Origin: Eriocheir sinensis | Taxonomy: Eukaryota > Arthropoda > Malacostraca > Decapoda > Varunidae | Reading direction: 5' to 3' | Assembly: GCF_024679095.1 (NCBI RefSeq) | Contig: NC_066513.1 | Span: forward strand, 6,268,825-6,332,824 | Length of the DNA: 64,000 nucleotides | Shown here: positions 34,523 through 47,300 of the stretch, piece by piece | Numbering within the stretch: the first letter of the stretch is position 1 | Layout: the number at the start of each line of letters is the position of its first letter | Program-made: the position numbers and the translations under genes | Notes under the pieces: generated by a model | What the model was told of the DNA's origin: nothing | Seen by the model: only the letters and a program-made list of their open reading frames with translations | Databases searched by the model: none

Positions 34523-37500
34523 GGAGGACTGGTTCACGGGGACAACGACCAATCTGTCCTGTACATGCCCCGAAGATATCAATGTGCAGGAGAACCACCA
34601 TGACGAGCTGCCAAGTGGAGGGCAAGGTTGACGGAGTGTTGTGGCCTGTGGTCGTCGACACAGACTCGGAACGCACATTGGTACGGCCTGACGTGGTGAG
34701 TCATCGTCGGCTTCCTAAGACGTCGCATCGAGTGTGCGGAGTCACTGGACACTATGCAGAGCTTAGAGGCCCAGTGGACGTGAAGTTTGAGCTCGGAGGA
34801 AAGGAAGAGTTCCTCTCTGTCTACGTGGCTGAAATGGACGACCCCTGCATCCTAGGTATGGATTATCTTGTCTCCCACAGGTGCGAGCTGGACTTCTGCG
34901 CTAAGCAGCAGATTGTAGGAGGAAAGAGGGTGCCACTGACGATTGTGAACAAGGAGGGCCTGCCAGTGACGGTCAAGCGCACCACCATTATTCCTCTGAG
35001 GTTAGAGATGCTGTTACCCTGTCAAATTACGGGTGCCCCCCCGGCTAGTCTGTGTGTGGTAGAGAGTGGAAGTCGATGCCCGGTAGAAAACGGGGTGATT
35101 GTAGGCAGAACTTTGGCAGACCCTACTGCAGCGGAAGTGCCTGTCGTCGTGGCCAATGTCTCCTTCAGCCCAAAGAAAAGAAAACAAGGGACCATGGTGG
35201 GGTTGTGCCAAGAGATCGACCAGAAACCGAGAACCTGTGTCTGCAAGAGAACCCTGACGAAGCCCCAGGAGGAGCTGCCCGACTGCCTGCTCGACCTGTT
35301 TGACAGGAGCTCCAAGTGTCTAGAGGAGCCCCAAGTGGAACACCTCAGGGAGCTTCTCGTATGGAATGCAAATGTGTTTTCCACAGGAGACCTGGACTTA
35401 GGGTGTACGGACCTGGTAGAGCACCACATCGACACAGGTAGCCACCGCCCAGTGAAGTAAGCTCCTCGAAGGATGGCACCAGCCCGTCGCAAGGAGATGG
35501 ATGAGGTGATGGATGATCTCCAGCAACAGGGGTTAATCGAGCGGTCCAGCAGCCCGTGGGCGTCTGCTGCAGTTCTTGTCAGGAAAAAGGACGGTTCCCT
35601 CAGGTGCTGCGTGGACTACCGAGCCCTCAACGATCTCACCATCAAGGATTCATACCTACTCCCACGGATCGACGACACGCTCGACGCTTTGGTGGGCTCC
35701 AAGTGTTTTTCAACACTAAATATGAAGTCTGGGTATCACCAAGTCAAAATGGCGGAGCAGGACAAAGAGAAAACAGCCTTCTCCTACGGTCAAGGCCTGT
35801 GGCAGTTTAAGGTCATGCCCTTTGGCCTGTGCAACGCGCCGGCCACGTTCGAGCGGCTGGTGGAGAGGGTGCTGGAGGGACTTCACTGGAAGACGGCACT
35901 CATCTACCTCGACGACGTGATTGTCTTTGACCAGACCTTCGAGCAATAGATGGAAAGGCTATCAGAGGTTTTCGCCCGGTTTAGAGCTGCACACTTGAAA
36001 CTCAACCCGAAGAAATGCTGCCTATTCCAAAACTTGGGACACATCGTGAGCGAGGCTGGAGTACGCACTGATCCTGAGAAGGTGGCTGCGGTAAGGGACT
36101 GGCCGACACCCACCAACGTGAAGGAGCTGCGGAGCTTCCTCGGGTTGTGCTCATACTACCGCAGGTTTGTGAAAGGCTTCGCTACGATTGCTGCACCGCT
36201 GCACCTCCTGACGAAGAAGGGGCGCAAGTTTGAATGGACAGCGGAAACTCAGGTTGCCTTTGAGAAGCTCAAGGAGTCCCTCATCAGCTCGCCCGTACTC
36301 ACCTACCCAGACCCCTCTAAGCCTTTTATACTGGATTGTGATGCCAGTGATGAGGGGATTGGTGGAGTGCTGTCCCAGGCATGTGCCGACATGGAACGGG
36401 ATGTGGCCTACTTCAGCAAGAAGCTCACCCCAGCCGAGAAAAACTATTGCGTGAACCCGAAAGAACTCCTGGCAGTAGTCAAGAGCCTTGACTTTTTCCA
36501 TGCTTACCTGTACGGTGCAACTTTCACCATCCGCACGGATCACGCTGCATTGCGGTGGCTGAAGTCACTGAAAAACCCTGAGAGCCAGCTTGCTCGCTGG
36601 ATAGGTAAACTAGAGCAGCATCACTACACTATTGTGCACCGATCTGGGCTAACACACGGTAACGCGGACAGCTTGAGCCGGCGCCCCTGCCTACCTGAGT
36701 GTCAACATTGCCTCCAGAGGGAAAGCGTCCAGAACATGTGCCGCCGCACTACAGTGGAACAGACAGCGGAGGTGCCATGGGAAGACTTGGGAAAACTGCA
36801 GCGGGAGGACCGAGATCTGAGACCAATTATGGAGTGGCTGAGTCAATCGTCAACGCGACCTGGGTGGGAAGTAATCTCGAGAGAAAGCCCTACCACCAAG
36901 AATTACTGGACTCAGTGGGACACTCTTCGAATGGACAACGGGGTGTTGCAGCGACGCTGGGTTTCTCATGACGGTCTTGACCACTACTGGTCCACGGTGC
37001 TACATATGAAGTCCCGGGAAGGCGTCTTGAAAGAAATGCACGACAGCATCACCAGCGGACACCTTGGGGTAAAGAAGACACTGAGTCGCCTGCGCCAAAG
37101 GTTCTACTGGGTTGGCATGAGGAAGGACGTGGAAGAATGGTGTCACGCGTGTAAGGTGTGCTGTGCAAAGAAGGGCCCCAAGAAGCGTCACCGTGCCCCA
37201 TTGCAACTATACCAGGTTGGAGCCCCCATGGAACGGGTGGCAGTGGATATAGCAGGACCCTTGCCTCTGACGACGAACGGAAATAGGTACATCTGCGTCA
37301 CAATGGATTATTTCACCAAGTGGCCGGAAGCCTACGCCATCCCTGACCTGGAAGCCACTGCCATCGCTAAGGTATTGGTGGAGGAGTTCTTCTGTCGCTT
37401 CGGTGTGCCTAACGAGCTCCATTCCGACCAGAGAAGGAATTTTGAGTCAACAGTCCTTGCTGAGTGCTGCAAGCTTCTGGGTATCAAAAAGACCCGGACC

Positions 37501-38340
37501 ACCCCTCTGCACCCATAGTCAGATGGAATGGTGGAGAGGTTTAATTGGACGTTGGGCCAGGAGTTGGCCAAACAGTGCAACAATGACCAGTCTTCATGGG
37601 ATCAGAAGCTGCCTGCGCTCCTCATGGCCTACAGGTCTGCCGCCCACGAGACTACGGGGTATTCGCCGGCAAAGCTGATGTTTGGACGTGAGCTGCGATT
37701 GCCGGTGGACCTACTGACAGGAAGGCCTCCTGGGGAAAACCTCCCAAGGGACGCCTCCAGTTTTGCCCGTCAGCTAGAGGAACGGCTGGAAGAGGTGCGC
37801 CATCAAGTCCGTGGTGCCTTGAAGTTCTCCGGGAAGGCCATGAAGCGCGGTTACAATATGAGGGCAAGCCACGTTGACTTCAAGGAAGGAGACCAAGTCT
37901 GGCTTTACAACCCGCAGAGGAAGAAAGGACAGTCTCCGAAATTACAAAGCCCCTAGGAAGGCCCTTATACTGTGCTAGAACGCCTCTCCGACGTGACTTA
38001 CCGAATCCGGAGAACGGAAAGGACCAAGCCGAAAGTTGTCCACGTCAACTATGGAGGTACCACGATCCGGGAGACTACACCTGGGACAACTACAGACACC
38101 CAGCAGCCGACGAAAACGCAAGGGACGTCCAGGACCGAGGAGAAGTTGACGACGACATAGGTCTTCTGGACCTTTCAGCCGAGGGAGATAACCTCCCGGC
38201 TTCGGCGGATGTTCCAGGGACACCTCAAGAAGCAGACGACGACGAGGCGCACCAGGAGACAGACGCGGAGGAGGCAGAGGACAGAAGATAGAGACAACGC
38301 AGGCGTCCACGGCGATACGACGATTATTATGTTTTTGATT
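34474..38340 (+). pseudogene. Gypsy pol copy A (PR-RT-RNaseH-IN), multiple stops
   Basis: Order: aspartic protease near 34,640-34,870, with DTD in place of the catalytic DT/SG and a downstream ILGMDY. RT follows at about 35,470-36,000, with FGLCNAPATFERLVE and catalytic YLDD. RNase H is at about 36,300-36,680 ([18 protein letters not shown]). Integrase has an H-H-C-C zinc region near 37,050-37,170, AVDIAG near 37,240, SDQRRNFES near 37,420 and a HP-SDGMVERFN block near 37,510. Stops lie at 35,458, 35,947, 37,516 and 37,954. The integrase block of copy B has CAG at the site equivalent to 37,516. Domain order PR-RT-RH-IN marks Ty3/Gypsy (Metaviridae). The copy cannot be functional as it stands. 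Confidence 0.9.
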
Positions 38341-38403
38341 AATTTTCTTATGTTTGTATATAGTTAAGTGTGTGATCGGGAGAATCACAATAAAATTATT
38401 ATT

Positions 38404-38416
38404 AAAAGGGGGGGGG
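38404..38416 (+). promoter_or_regulatory. Polypurine tract before the middle LTR
   Basis: AAAAGGGGGGGGG lies immediately before the middle LTR, where plus-strand DNA synthesis would be primed. Confidence 0.65.
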
Positions 38417-38419
38417 TAG

Positions 38420-38746
<327 letters not shown>

Positions 38747-39332
38747 TTGAAGATTTGTGTGTTCTTTCTCCACTTCTATCAGACGTTGTCCTTACTTCGT
38801 GGTCACATCAGTCATTTCTCTTCGCACTGACTCACTTCCATCTTGTACTGCTTGTAGCTGTTGCTGTAATCCCGTGAAGCGATCTTCTAGCTGTTCTTTG
38901 AGTTCTTGGAGTGTTCCTTTTTGTTGTTGCTGTGCTCTTTTTTTTTCTTCTTTGAGTTCTTGGAGTGTTCCTTCTTGATGTTGCTGTGCTCTTTCTTGTT
39001 GCTGCGCTCTTTCTTGTTGTTCTTTGAGTTCTTAGAGTGTTCCTTCTTGTTGTTGTTGTGCTCTTTCTTGTTGTTGCTGTGCTCTTGTTGTTCTTTGAGT
39101 TCTTGGAGTGTTCCTTCTTGTTGTTGCTGTGCTCTTTCTTGTTGTTGCTGTGCTCTTTCTTGTTGTTCTTTGAGTTCTTGGAGTGTTCTTTCTTGTTGTT
39201 GCTGTGCTCTTTCTTGTTTCTCCCCCTGTAGTCTCAAAGCTTCCAAGAGTTCAGTCAACACGTCGTCCCTCTGGGCAGCTTGGGAACAAATCTCAATGGC
39301 GAAAAAAACAAATGGCTACACTCCTGACGCCA
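38747..39332 (-). pseudogene. Inverted copy of PBS and gag N-terminus
   Basis: On the minus strand, ATTGGCGTCAGGAGTG and the gag leader are followed by the gag coil (LTELLEALRLQGEKQERAQQ). It runs to the point equivalent to 31,128 of copy A. The coil repeat is longer than in copy A and shifts frame, turning the QQER-type repeat into a Lys/Asn/Ser-rich one. It faces the opposite way to the rest of the composite element. Confidence 0.85.
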
Positions 39333-39365
39333 ATGTTAGAGGTAAGGGGCTCACCAGAAAAGACA

Positions 39366-39439
39366 GGCACCGCCCGGGGATCGAACCCGAGTCCTTCCGC
39401 TTGCCGGGCGGACGTGCTACCCGTTGCACCACGGTCGCC
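39366..39439 (-). mobile_element. tRNA-like sequence (SINE head or tRNA pseudogene)
   Basis: On the minus strand it has A box TGGTGCAACGG and B box GGTTCGATCCC. The D stem (GTGC/GCAC), the anticodon stem (TCCGC/GCGGA) and the T stem all pair. The acceptor stem pairs poorly and position 33 is C instead of T; the loop would give GGC as anticodon. It lies between inverted gag and integrase inside the composite retrotransposon. About 90 bp of unassigned sequence follow on the plus-strand side to 39,527. Confidence 0.6.
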
Positions 39440-39527
39440 TCTCGGTGGCAACCTACACAACTCCCCCCAAGGCCCGCTCCCGCAAGGCCAGTCCGGGGAA
39501 TGTGTATCGCTGCTCTGGATCCTACTC

Positions 39528-40775
39528 GCTGCGCCAAAGGTTCTACTGGGTTGGCATGAGGAAGGATGTGGAAGAATGGTGTCACGCGTGTGAGGTGTGC
39601 TGTGCAAAGAAGGGCCCCAAGAAGCGTCACCGTGCCCCATTGCAACTATACCAGGTTGGAGCCCCCACGGAACGGGTGGCAGTGGATATAGCAGGACGAC
39701 GACGACGAACGGAAATAGGTACATCTGCGTCACAATGGATTACTTCAAGTGGCCGGAAGCCTACGCCATCCCTGACCAGGAAGCCACTACCATCGCTAAG
39801 GTATTGGTGGAGGAGTTCTTCTGTCGCTTCGGTGTGCCCAACGAGCTCCATTCCGACCAGGAAAGGAATTTTGCGTCAACAGTCCTTGCTGAGTGCTACA
39901 AGCTTCTGGGTATCAAGAAGAGCCGGACCACCCCTCTGCACCCACAGTCAGATGGAATGGTGGAGAGGTTTAATTGGACGTTGGGCCAGGAGTTGGCCAA
40001 GCAGTGCAACAATGATCAGTCTTCATGGGATCAGAAGCTGCCTGCGCTCCTCATGGCCTACAGGTCTGCCGTCCACGAGACTACGGGGTATTCGCCGGCA
40101 AAGCTGATGTTTGGACGTGAGCTGCGATTGCCGGTGGACCTATTGACAGGAAGGCCTCCTGGGGAAGGCCTCCCAAGGGAGGCCTCCAGTTTTGCCCGTC
40201 AGCTAGAGAAACGGCTGGAAGAGGTGCACCATCAAGTCCGTGGTGCCTTGAAGTTCTCCGGGGAGGCCATGAAGCGCGGTTACAATATGAGGGCAAGCCA
40301 CGTTGACTTCAAGGAAGGAGACCAAGTCTGGCTTTACAACCCGCAGAGGAAGAAAGGACAGTCTCCGAAGTTATAGAGCCCCTAGGAAGGCCCTTATACT
40401 GTGCTAGAACGCCTCTCCGACGTGACTTACCGAATCCGGAGAACAGAAAGGACCAAGCCAAAAGTTGTCCACGTCAACCGGCTATGGAGGTACCGCGGTC
40501 CGGGAAACTACACCTGGAACAACTGCAGACACCCAGAAGCCGACGAAAACGCAAGGGACGTCAAGGACCGAGAGGAGGTCGACGACGACATAGGTCTTCT
40601 GGACCTTTCAGTCGAGGGAGATAACCTCCCGGCTTCGGTAGATGTTCCAGAGACACCCCAAGAAGCGGACGACGACGAGGCGCACCAGGAGACAGACGCG
40701 CAGGAGGCAGAGAACAGAAGACAGAGACAACGCAGGCGTCCACGGCGATACGATGATTATTATGTTTTTGATTAA
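39528..40775 (+). pseudogene. Gypsy pol copy B: integrase tail only
   Basis: It aligns with copy A from about 37,090 onward: integrase zinc region ([20 protein letters not shown]), a deletion of about 10 bp with frameshift near 39,697, then the DDE region with HPQSDGMVERFN intact near 39,942, and the C-terminal acidic tail to 40,775. TAG codons lie at about 40,374 and 40,383; the second is shared with copy A. Copy B lacks PR, RT and RNase H. Confidence 0.85.
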
Positions 40776-40825
40776 TTTTCTTATGTTTGTATATAGTTAA
40801 GTATGTGATCGGGACGATCACAATT

Positions 40826-40837
40826 AAGAGGGGGGAA
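40826..40837 (+). promoter_or_regulatory. Polypurine tract before the 3' LTR
   Basis: AAGAGGGGGGAA just upstream of the 3' LTR, as expected for a Gypsy element. Confidence 0.7.
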
Positions 40838-40840
40838 TAG

Positions 40841-41246
40841 TGTTGTGCTGAAAGCTTCCCCCGGGGTCTATGGGCCTCTGGAAGACTCTGGGAGGAGCGA
40901 GTAGGGGGGCGGGGACCAAGGCCTCGTCCGCGCCCCGCGGGGCCCGCGGCCAGGCGCCAGGAGGGGAGTGTTGCCAACTTGCACATATTTTTGCTACATG
41001 TTCTTGTATGATCTAATATATACTGTAACGTTCTAGACTGTACTGTTCTGTATATATATAGGAGAAGAGGGCGAGAGGGGTCAGTCCCAGTCATAGTAAG
41101 CTAGTGGTAAGTGAAGAGTCAAGAGTGAATTGTACTACTAAGGAAGAATATTAAACTACAGAAGCTGTGCAAGGTGTTTAAATATCTCCCTCCCATGGAG
41201 TCTTGTGACGGCGACATGGAACCCAAGTAATACGTCCGGCATAACA
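40841..41246 (+). repeat. Gypsy 3' LTR
   Basis: It begins TGTTGTGCTGAAAGC and ends CCGGCATAACA. It is followed by GTAT (41,247-41,250), the same four bases that precede the 5' LTR, so the outermost LTRs belong to one insertion event. Confidence 0.9.
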
Positions 41247-42535
41247 GTATCTATCAACTTCTGATCTTCTCTCTGATCACCAGTATGAATCCTGCAAAGG
41301 GCATTTTACTGGTGATCATCTTGCTTTTCTAATTGACTCTTTATCATCCTCTCTGAGCTTTTTCAGTTAAATTTTGTTGTTTTCTTGGACATATAGAAAG
41401 CATTTGAGAAAGTGGCACAAATCTTTGCTTTCTAAATAACCCTTCATCAAATTCTATCCAGCTTTCTGTACTTCTGTCACTAGTTTCTAGCCAATCTATC
41501 TTTCCTGTGGTAGATGGTAACTTTTTCGCAGGGCTCGGTTCTATCTCCCACTCGCTTTATATCGTTCATCAATGATCTTTCAATAAAAAAGTGTTCATAC
41601 CACACCTACACTGATAACAACTCTGCATTACTCAACATCTTTTAACAGACGACCTTCATAACATAAATTATTGGACTCAATTTTAGATGCTATAGAATGC
41701 TTAAAATCTCTGACCTTGCCTTGATCATTTCTGAATTGCATGGAAAAAACTTAGTGTCCCTCTTCACCTGCCAACTCGTCACAATCTTCCAAACCCTCCT
41801 GTTATTTGATAACACCCATTTGTCCTCTTCTTCTGCAATAACATTCTTAGTCTCTCCTTAACTCAAAATCTTAACTAGAAACTTCAGATGTCATCACTTG
41901 CTGAATCAGCTACATAGAGGTTAGGTGTTCTGTATCGTTACCACCAATTTTTTTCTCCTTCCCAGATGTTATCCGCATACTAGGGTCTTGTCCACTTTCG
42001 TGTGGAGTGTGCATATCATGTGTGGGGCAGTTCCACACACACAGCCCTATTCAACAGAATAGAGTCAAAGGCTCTTTGTTTCAGTAACTCCCCTCCTCAT
42101 GCTTACAGTCTTCTATCTCTTCAGTTCCACTGCAGTTTTGCCTCTCTATCTTCTGTCAATATATTCATGCTGACTACTCTTCTGAACCTGTTAATTATAT
42201 GCCCCCACCCCTCCTGAGGCCCTGCTGCTCATGACTTTCTACTCCTGCTCATCCCTATTCAATCCAAATACCTTACGGAAGAGTTAACCAGCAGCATTAT
42301 TCTTTCATCCCTTTCGGTGGTAACCTTTGGAAAAACCCTCCACTGTTTGAATTCCCTCCTGCCTATAACTTGAACTCTTTATATAGAGGGGAGTATCAAG
42401 ACACTTCTCCTGAAATTGACCCTCTCTTCTGGCCACCCATTCTGTTTTCTTTTGTGGGAGCAGCACTTAGCAGGCTTTTTTGTTTTCTTGTTTTTTTTTG
42501 TTTTTGCCCTTGAGTTGCCTCCTTTGCTGTAAAAT
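41247..42535 (+). mobile_element. LINE family D, part downstream of the Gypsy insertion
   Basis: The RT domain resumes here (YQLLIFSLITSMN onward, with frameshifts). The C-terminal domain is readable as LGSCPLSCGVCIS, then VGQFHTHSPIQQNRVKG, then MPPPLLRPCC and HPYSIQIPYGRVNQQHYSF, and it ends with a T-rich 3' UTR near 42,530. The frame is heavily decayed. The family was also seen at 13,800-14,021. Confidence 0.75.
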
Positions 42536-42644
42536 AACAAGGCTAAGCTAATTGAACTAGATTCATCCCAATATATTCCCTCCTAACCAGATTTACAGTA
42601 GGCATATTTAATCCAGGAATTTTTTTTTTCTTTCACGAATCAAG

Positions 42645-42791
42645 TGTGAAGTGTGTGGCAAGCAACTGGGAACTGTGAAACAACTAGAGGCACACCAAGC
42701 ACACCACCGCCAGCAGCACCTGTGTCCTCTCTGCAACAAGTGCTACAACAACTCATCCTACCTGGCTCGTCACATTCCCCTCTGTCGCCAG
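42645..42791 (+). CDS. Zinc-finger gene exon candidate (two C2H2-type fingers)
   Basis: The 147-bp open segment encodes KCEVCGKQLGTVKQLEAHQA-type sequence followed by LCPLCNKCYNNSSYLARH and IPLCRQ. The first finger has C-x2-C and H-x3-H and the second has C-x2-C and H-x4-C. It is preceded by a pyrimidine tract (42,621-42,633) and an AG at 42,643-42,644, and followed by a GTGAGG donor at 42,792. It is exactly 49 codons, phase 0 at both ends, matching the phase-0 donor of the exon at 12,849. The two therefore fit one gene with an intron of about 29.8 kb. Function beyond nucleic-acid binding is not inferred. Confidence 0.7.
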
Positions 42792-42797
42792 GTGAGG

Positions 42798-43517
42798 CAG
42801 GCTGGCTAAAGAGAGAGCACAAAAGAGGAGTGAAGATGAAGTTGGTCTATTATGTTTATATCTCCAAAACCTTGTCCCTTCACAGGAGAATTCCCCAATG
42901 AGATGGCCACAGCCGAAATGTCTCCAAATTTCCCTATTCCAGCACTCTAGTATCTGCACATCCAGTCCCTTGCCTACCAACTTTCCTTCCAATACTCAGT
43001 TACTCTATTGACCAATTTCACTTGTAGTCTCCCCCTAACACCCTCCTCCTCCTTCAATCCATCACTCATATATTCTCATAAAATCATCTCAATTATTCAT
43101 TCATCCTTATTACATGTTCAAACCCTCTCAAGTTCCACATTCCACCAATTTAATAACTCCACAATCCACGTGCATTGCTGGTAACTGTATACCTGTATTA
43201 TTTTTCTAATCCATCTTCAAATACCACATGCAGCTGACCATGGCAGAAAATGTAAAACTAGTGATGATGTGTGGGGCAATATCAGAATAACGGACATAAC
43301 CTTCTTCTTAATCCTTTCACTACGGCCGGGCGAAAACACGTCCCGCCCCGCCCCGCGTGTGCCAAATTTCAAATGTCGCTTCTGATTATAACAAGTTTTA
43401 AACCCTAAATTAACTCAACATAATCATCATGTATTATATATAAAAATATGTAGAATTGAATGGTGCACATAAAGAACCATAAATTAACTGATAATTTTGA
43501 GATGTATGCATATATAT
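42798..43517. other. Intron sequence, no gene recognised
   Basis: Mostly unique AT-rich DNA. TTAA followed by TCCTTTCACTACGGCC at 43,304-43,327 resembles a piggyBac-type terminus, but no partner was found. Confidence 0.4.
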
Positions 43518-43972
43518 TGTTACGCCACCCCCCACCACGCACCATCCACGGGCAGGCAGGCGGCGTGATCCCCAGAACAACCACACGGGCACCGGTCACC
43601 TGACAACGGCCCACTCAGAACGCCGAGGGAAGGAAACACGACGCAGGGCACAAAGGATACACGTTCAACACTAATTTCTAGTTTAATGACAGGTTCCTCA
43701 CACAGTACAGCAACTCTGAACACTGGATGCACACAGCTCGCGAGAGGGGCACTAAGCTGAACACCCCGCAAGCCCAGACACGCGTCCCCTCAACCACCCC
43801 TCAGCACCTCTCGCTCGCAACTCCCCTGCCCCGCGGCCACCGGCCGCCGGGCTCCCCTCTGTCTCTCTCGTCCCAACATGTTGAGTTGCACCATGCTAAG
43901 CTAACATTACATCATGCTACGATTTCATCACATTACATATGCAATCACACACATAGAGCACATTCGTAACTT
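43518..43972 (-). repeat. Probable solo LTR
   Basis: The segment has complementary ends (TGTTACGCC at 43,518 and CATTCGTAAC near 43,970). On the minus strand it carries ATTAAA and a GT-rich R-like stretch. No internal retrotransposon sequence is attached. A target duplication could not be confirmed because the flanks are TA-rich. Confidence 0.5.
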
Positions 43973-44040
43973 TATATACTGAGAAATTTGCGTTATGTGT
44001 AGATGACGTGTGTCTGCTGAATTTTATTTCCTTATGTTAG

Positions 44041-44042
<2 letters not shown>

Positions 44043-44087
<45 letters not shown>

Positions 44088-44270
44088 GGGGGGGGTTCAA
44101 AAGATTGACACCTCACTGATACGAAGGAAGAGGAGGAGAGAGAGGGGGGGAGGGAGAGAGCACGCATATTTTTCACTCCTCTCTCTCTCTCACACGCACA
44201 CATACACACACGAAGGGATATGAAGGGAGAGGGAGAGAGAGAGAGAGAGAGGGGGGGAGGGAGAGAGCGC

Positions 44271-44330
<60 letters not shown>
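44043..44330. repeat. GA/CT and CA microsatellite cluster
   Basis: Alternating GA, CT and CA runs, with a partial duplication of the phrase GGGAGGGAGAGAGC at 44,149 and 44,257. Confidence 0.85.
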
Positions 44331-44419
44331 TAGATTAGATGTGAAGGATCGAAATACAAGCGAGAGGGAGATATATGCACTTTAGTGACGGTGCGGTTTC
44401 GGGTTCTAATTTTTTTGTG

Positions 44420-44450
<31 letters not shown>

Positions 44451-44451
<1 letters not shown>

Positions 44452-47300
44452 ACCGAAACATTTATCGACACCACTAATATTGATTTAAGTTCCGAATACA
44501 ACATAGATGGCTACAAATACTTCAACAATGATCGTGTAAACCGTAGAGGGGGTGGTGTCGTCCTTTTTGTCAAAAGCTACTTGCAACCCACTGACAAAAC
44601 ACCAAGAAACAATAACGTTGAACATTTGTGCGTGCGAGTAAACACTGCAAAAGTCAATTTAAATATATCTGTCACTTACAGGCCTCCGGGGCAATCACTC
44701 GATGCCGATCTTGAAATGTACAGCGTCTTAAGGCAGTCACTTAATAACAGCGACTCACTGATGCTAGGAGACTTTAACCTCCCCCATATCGACTGGGCGA
44801 CACTGTCGGGTACAGAAGGTGAGTCCCACAGAATGATCGAATTTCTAGAGGAAAATTATCTAAGCCAAATGGTTTCTGAACCAACTCGACAAAATAACAT
44901 ACTTGACCTTGTTATAGCGACCCAAGATAACCTAGTCAGTAATGTCACGGTAGGAGAACACCTCGGTTCTTGCGATCATAAATTAGTGCGCGTCGACATT
45001 AGAGCTCAATCATCAGTGACTGAAAGTAAAGTAAAGGTACCCAATTTCAATAGAGCTAACTTCGTAGAAATCCGACAAAAACTAACAGAAATACAACTAT
45101 CAGATGACGGCAACGTAGAGGAAGCCTGGCTAAGCTTTAAAAATCACTTACGCACTCAGCAAAACACATTCGTTCCCTTGTGCGAGAAGTGAATTAACAC
45201 TAATAAAAGTCCACCTTGGTTTAATAGCGAAATTAAACACTCAGTCAAGGAGAGAAAATTGTCTTACAGGTTAAAGAAAGAGCAAAGCACGCCCGAAAAC
45301 ATTAGACTTTACAATGATGCCAGGCGACGAGTAAAAAGACTAGTAGGTCAGGCAAAGCGTAGATATGAAGAAAATATTGCAGCCAACTGTAGAAATAATC
45401 AGAAATCATTCTTCAGTTACATAAACAACAGAAAGGCGATCAGAAGTGGAATTGGACCTTTAACAAACAGCGACGGTGCACTAGTGACTGACAGCCAACG
45501 CGTTGCAAACCTATTAAACAATTACTTTTCCTCGGTGTTTAATAATAACAGTCCTCCCGCCACCACCACCAACACCAGTACTAATGTAAATCCCGAGCAT
45601 GCATTGTCTAACTTTGAAATAAAACCCGATCATCATCATAAAGATTACGGCCCGTCAAAAGACGGAAGAGAAGGGCAGGCGCAGAGAAGTCCTTAAAGCC
45701 CTCAAATCACTTAAAACAAATAAAAGTCCTGGACCTGACAAAGTATATCCAACTCTGCTGAAAGAAACAAAGAGCGAAATACTCTCCTCCCTCACAACCG
45801 TATTCAATATGTCCTTGCGACAAGGCATCGTCCCTTCAGAATGGAAAAAGGCTAACGTGACACCGATTTTCAAGAAAGGAGACAAAAAAGTACCAGGTAA
45901 TTACAGGCCCATTAGTCTAACTTCGGTTGTAGGTAAGCTACTTGAGGGCATAATTAGAGACAAAATTGTGAGTTACCTTGAAAGCCACTCATTGATTGGG
46001 GACTCACAACATGGCTTCCGATACAAAAGATCCTGCCTATCAAACCTATCAACCTTTTATAACGACCTCTTCACTGTTTATGACGTAACCAAATCACTGG
46101 ACGTAGTCTATCTTGATTTCCAGAAAGCGTTTGATAAAGTCCCGCATCATAAATTACTTTACAAATTAAAGCAAATAGGTATTGACGGTCAAGTAAACCA
46201 ATGGATCGCGAATTGGTTGAGCAACAGACAACAAAGAGTAGTGATTGACGGATTTAACTCAGAGTGGGCGCCTGTCACTAGTGGCGTCCCTCAGGGCTCG
46301 GTTCTTGGCCCAGTGCTCTTCATTATTTACATCAACGACGTGGATGTTGGACTCAATAACCGCATTAGTAAATTTGCAGACGACACAAAGATTGGTAACT
46401 CGGTTCTGACTGACGAAGACAGGCAAAGCCTCCAAGAGGATTTGCACAAAATTTCAGCTTGGTCGGATAGATGGGAGATGCCCTTTAACGTAGACAAGTG
46501 CCAGGTCCTTCAAGTTGGAACGAGGAATAAGAAGTTCGAATACGAAATGCGCGGCGTTAAACTCAAAAGCGTTCAATGCGTCAAAGACTTGGGGGTCAAA
46601 ATCGCGTCAAACCTCAAATTCTCACAGCAATGCATCGATGCAGCAAATAAAGCGAACAGAATGTTGGGCTTCATTAAAAGAAACTTTGTATTCAAGAATA
46701 AAGATGTAATACTCCCGCTCTACAACAGTTTAGTCAGACCCCACTTGGAATATGCGGTACAGTTTTGGTCTCCCCACCATGCAAAGGATATTGCTAAATT
46801 AGAAGGCGTTCAGCGTCGGGCAACGAAAATGATCCCTTCCTTGCGCAACAAATCCTACGAAGAAAGGCTTTCTACCCTTAACATGTTGTCTCTTGAGAAA
46901 CGTCGCATCCGAGGAAAACTGATCGAATGTTTTAAAATACTTAATGGTTTCACGAATGTAGACAGATCAACATTGTTTATGATCGATGACACTTTGCGCA
47001 GGAGGAACAATGGCGTAAAACTCAGATGTAGACAAGTAAATTCAGACTGCACCAAATTTTTCTTCACCAACGTTGTAGTGCGAGAATGGAATAAGCTTCC
47101 ACCATCAGTGGTCCAGTGTAACACGATTGACTCCTTCAAAAATAAGCTCGACCGTCACTTCCTTCAACTTAATATCAACTAGAGTAGAAATGCAACGTTT
47201 TGGAGTCTTCTGATTAATGTAAAATCACTTAGGTTTAAGGACAGACCACCAAGTCTGGACCATGGGGTCTGTGTGGTCTGATTGTCTATGTAAATCTATG

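Noticed and set aside
38906..39231. Phe/Leu/Cys-rich membrane proteins
   Set aside because: They are antisense translations of the inverted gag coil repeat.
39366..39439. Functional tRNA-Ala gene
   Set aside because: The acceptor stem pairs poorly and the conserved T33 is replaced by C, so a pseudogene or SINE head is more likely.
43304..43340. piggyBac-type terminus after TTAA
   Set aside because: A single end without a partner or a second TTAA; similarity to the TTTCAGTCCGG phrase near 61,890 is too short to support a call.
44451..47182. An active LINE
   Set aside because: The RT frame is long, but the endonuclease is truncated and the frame is broken by a stop at 45,190 and a 40-bp insertion near 45,625-45,690.
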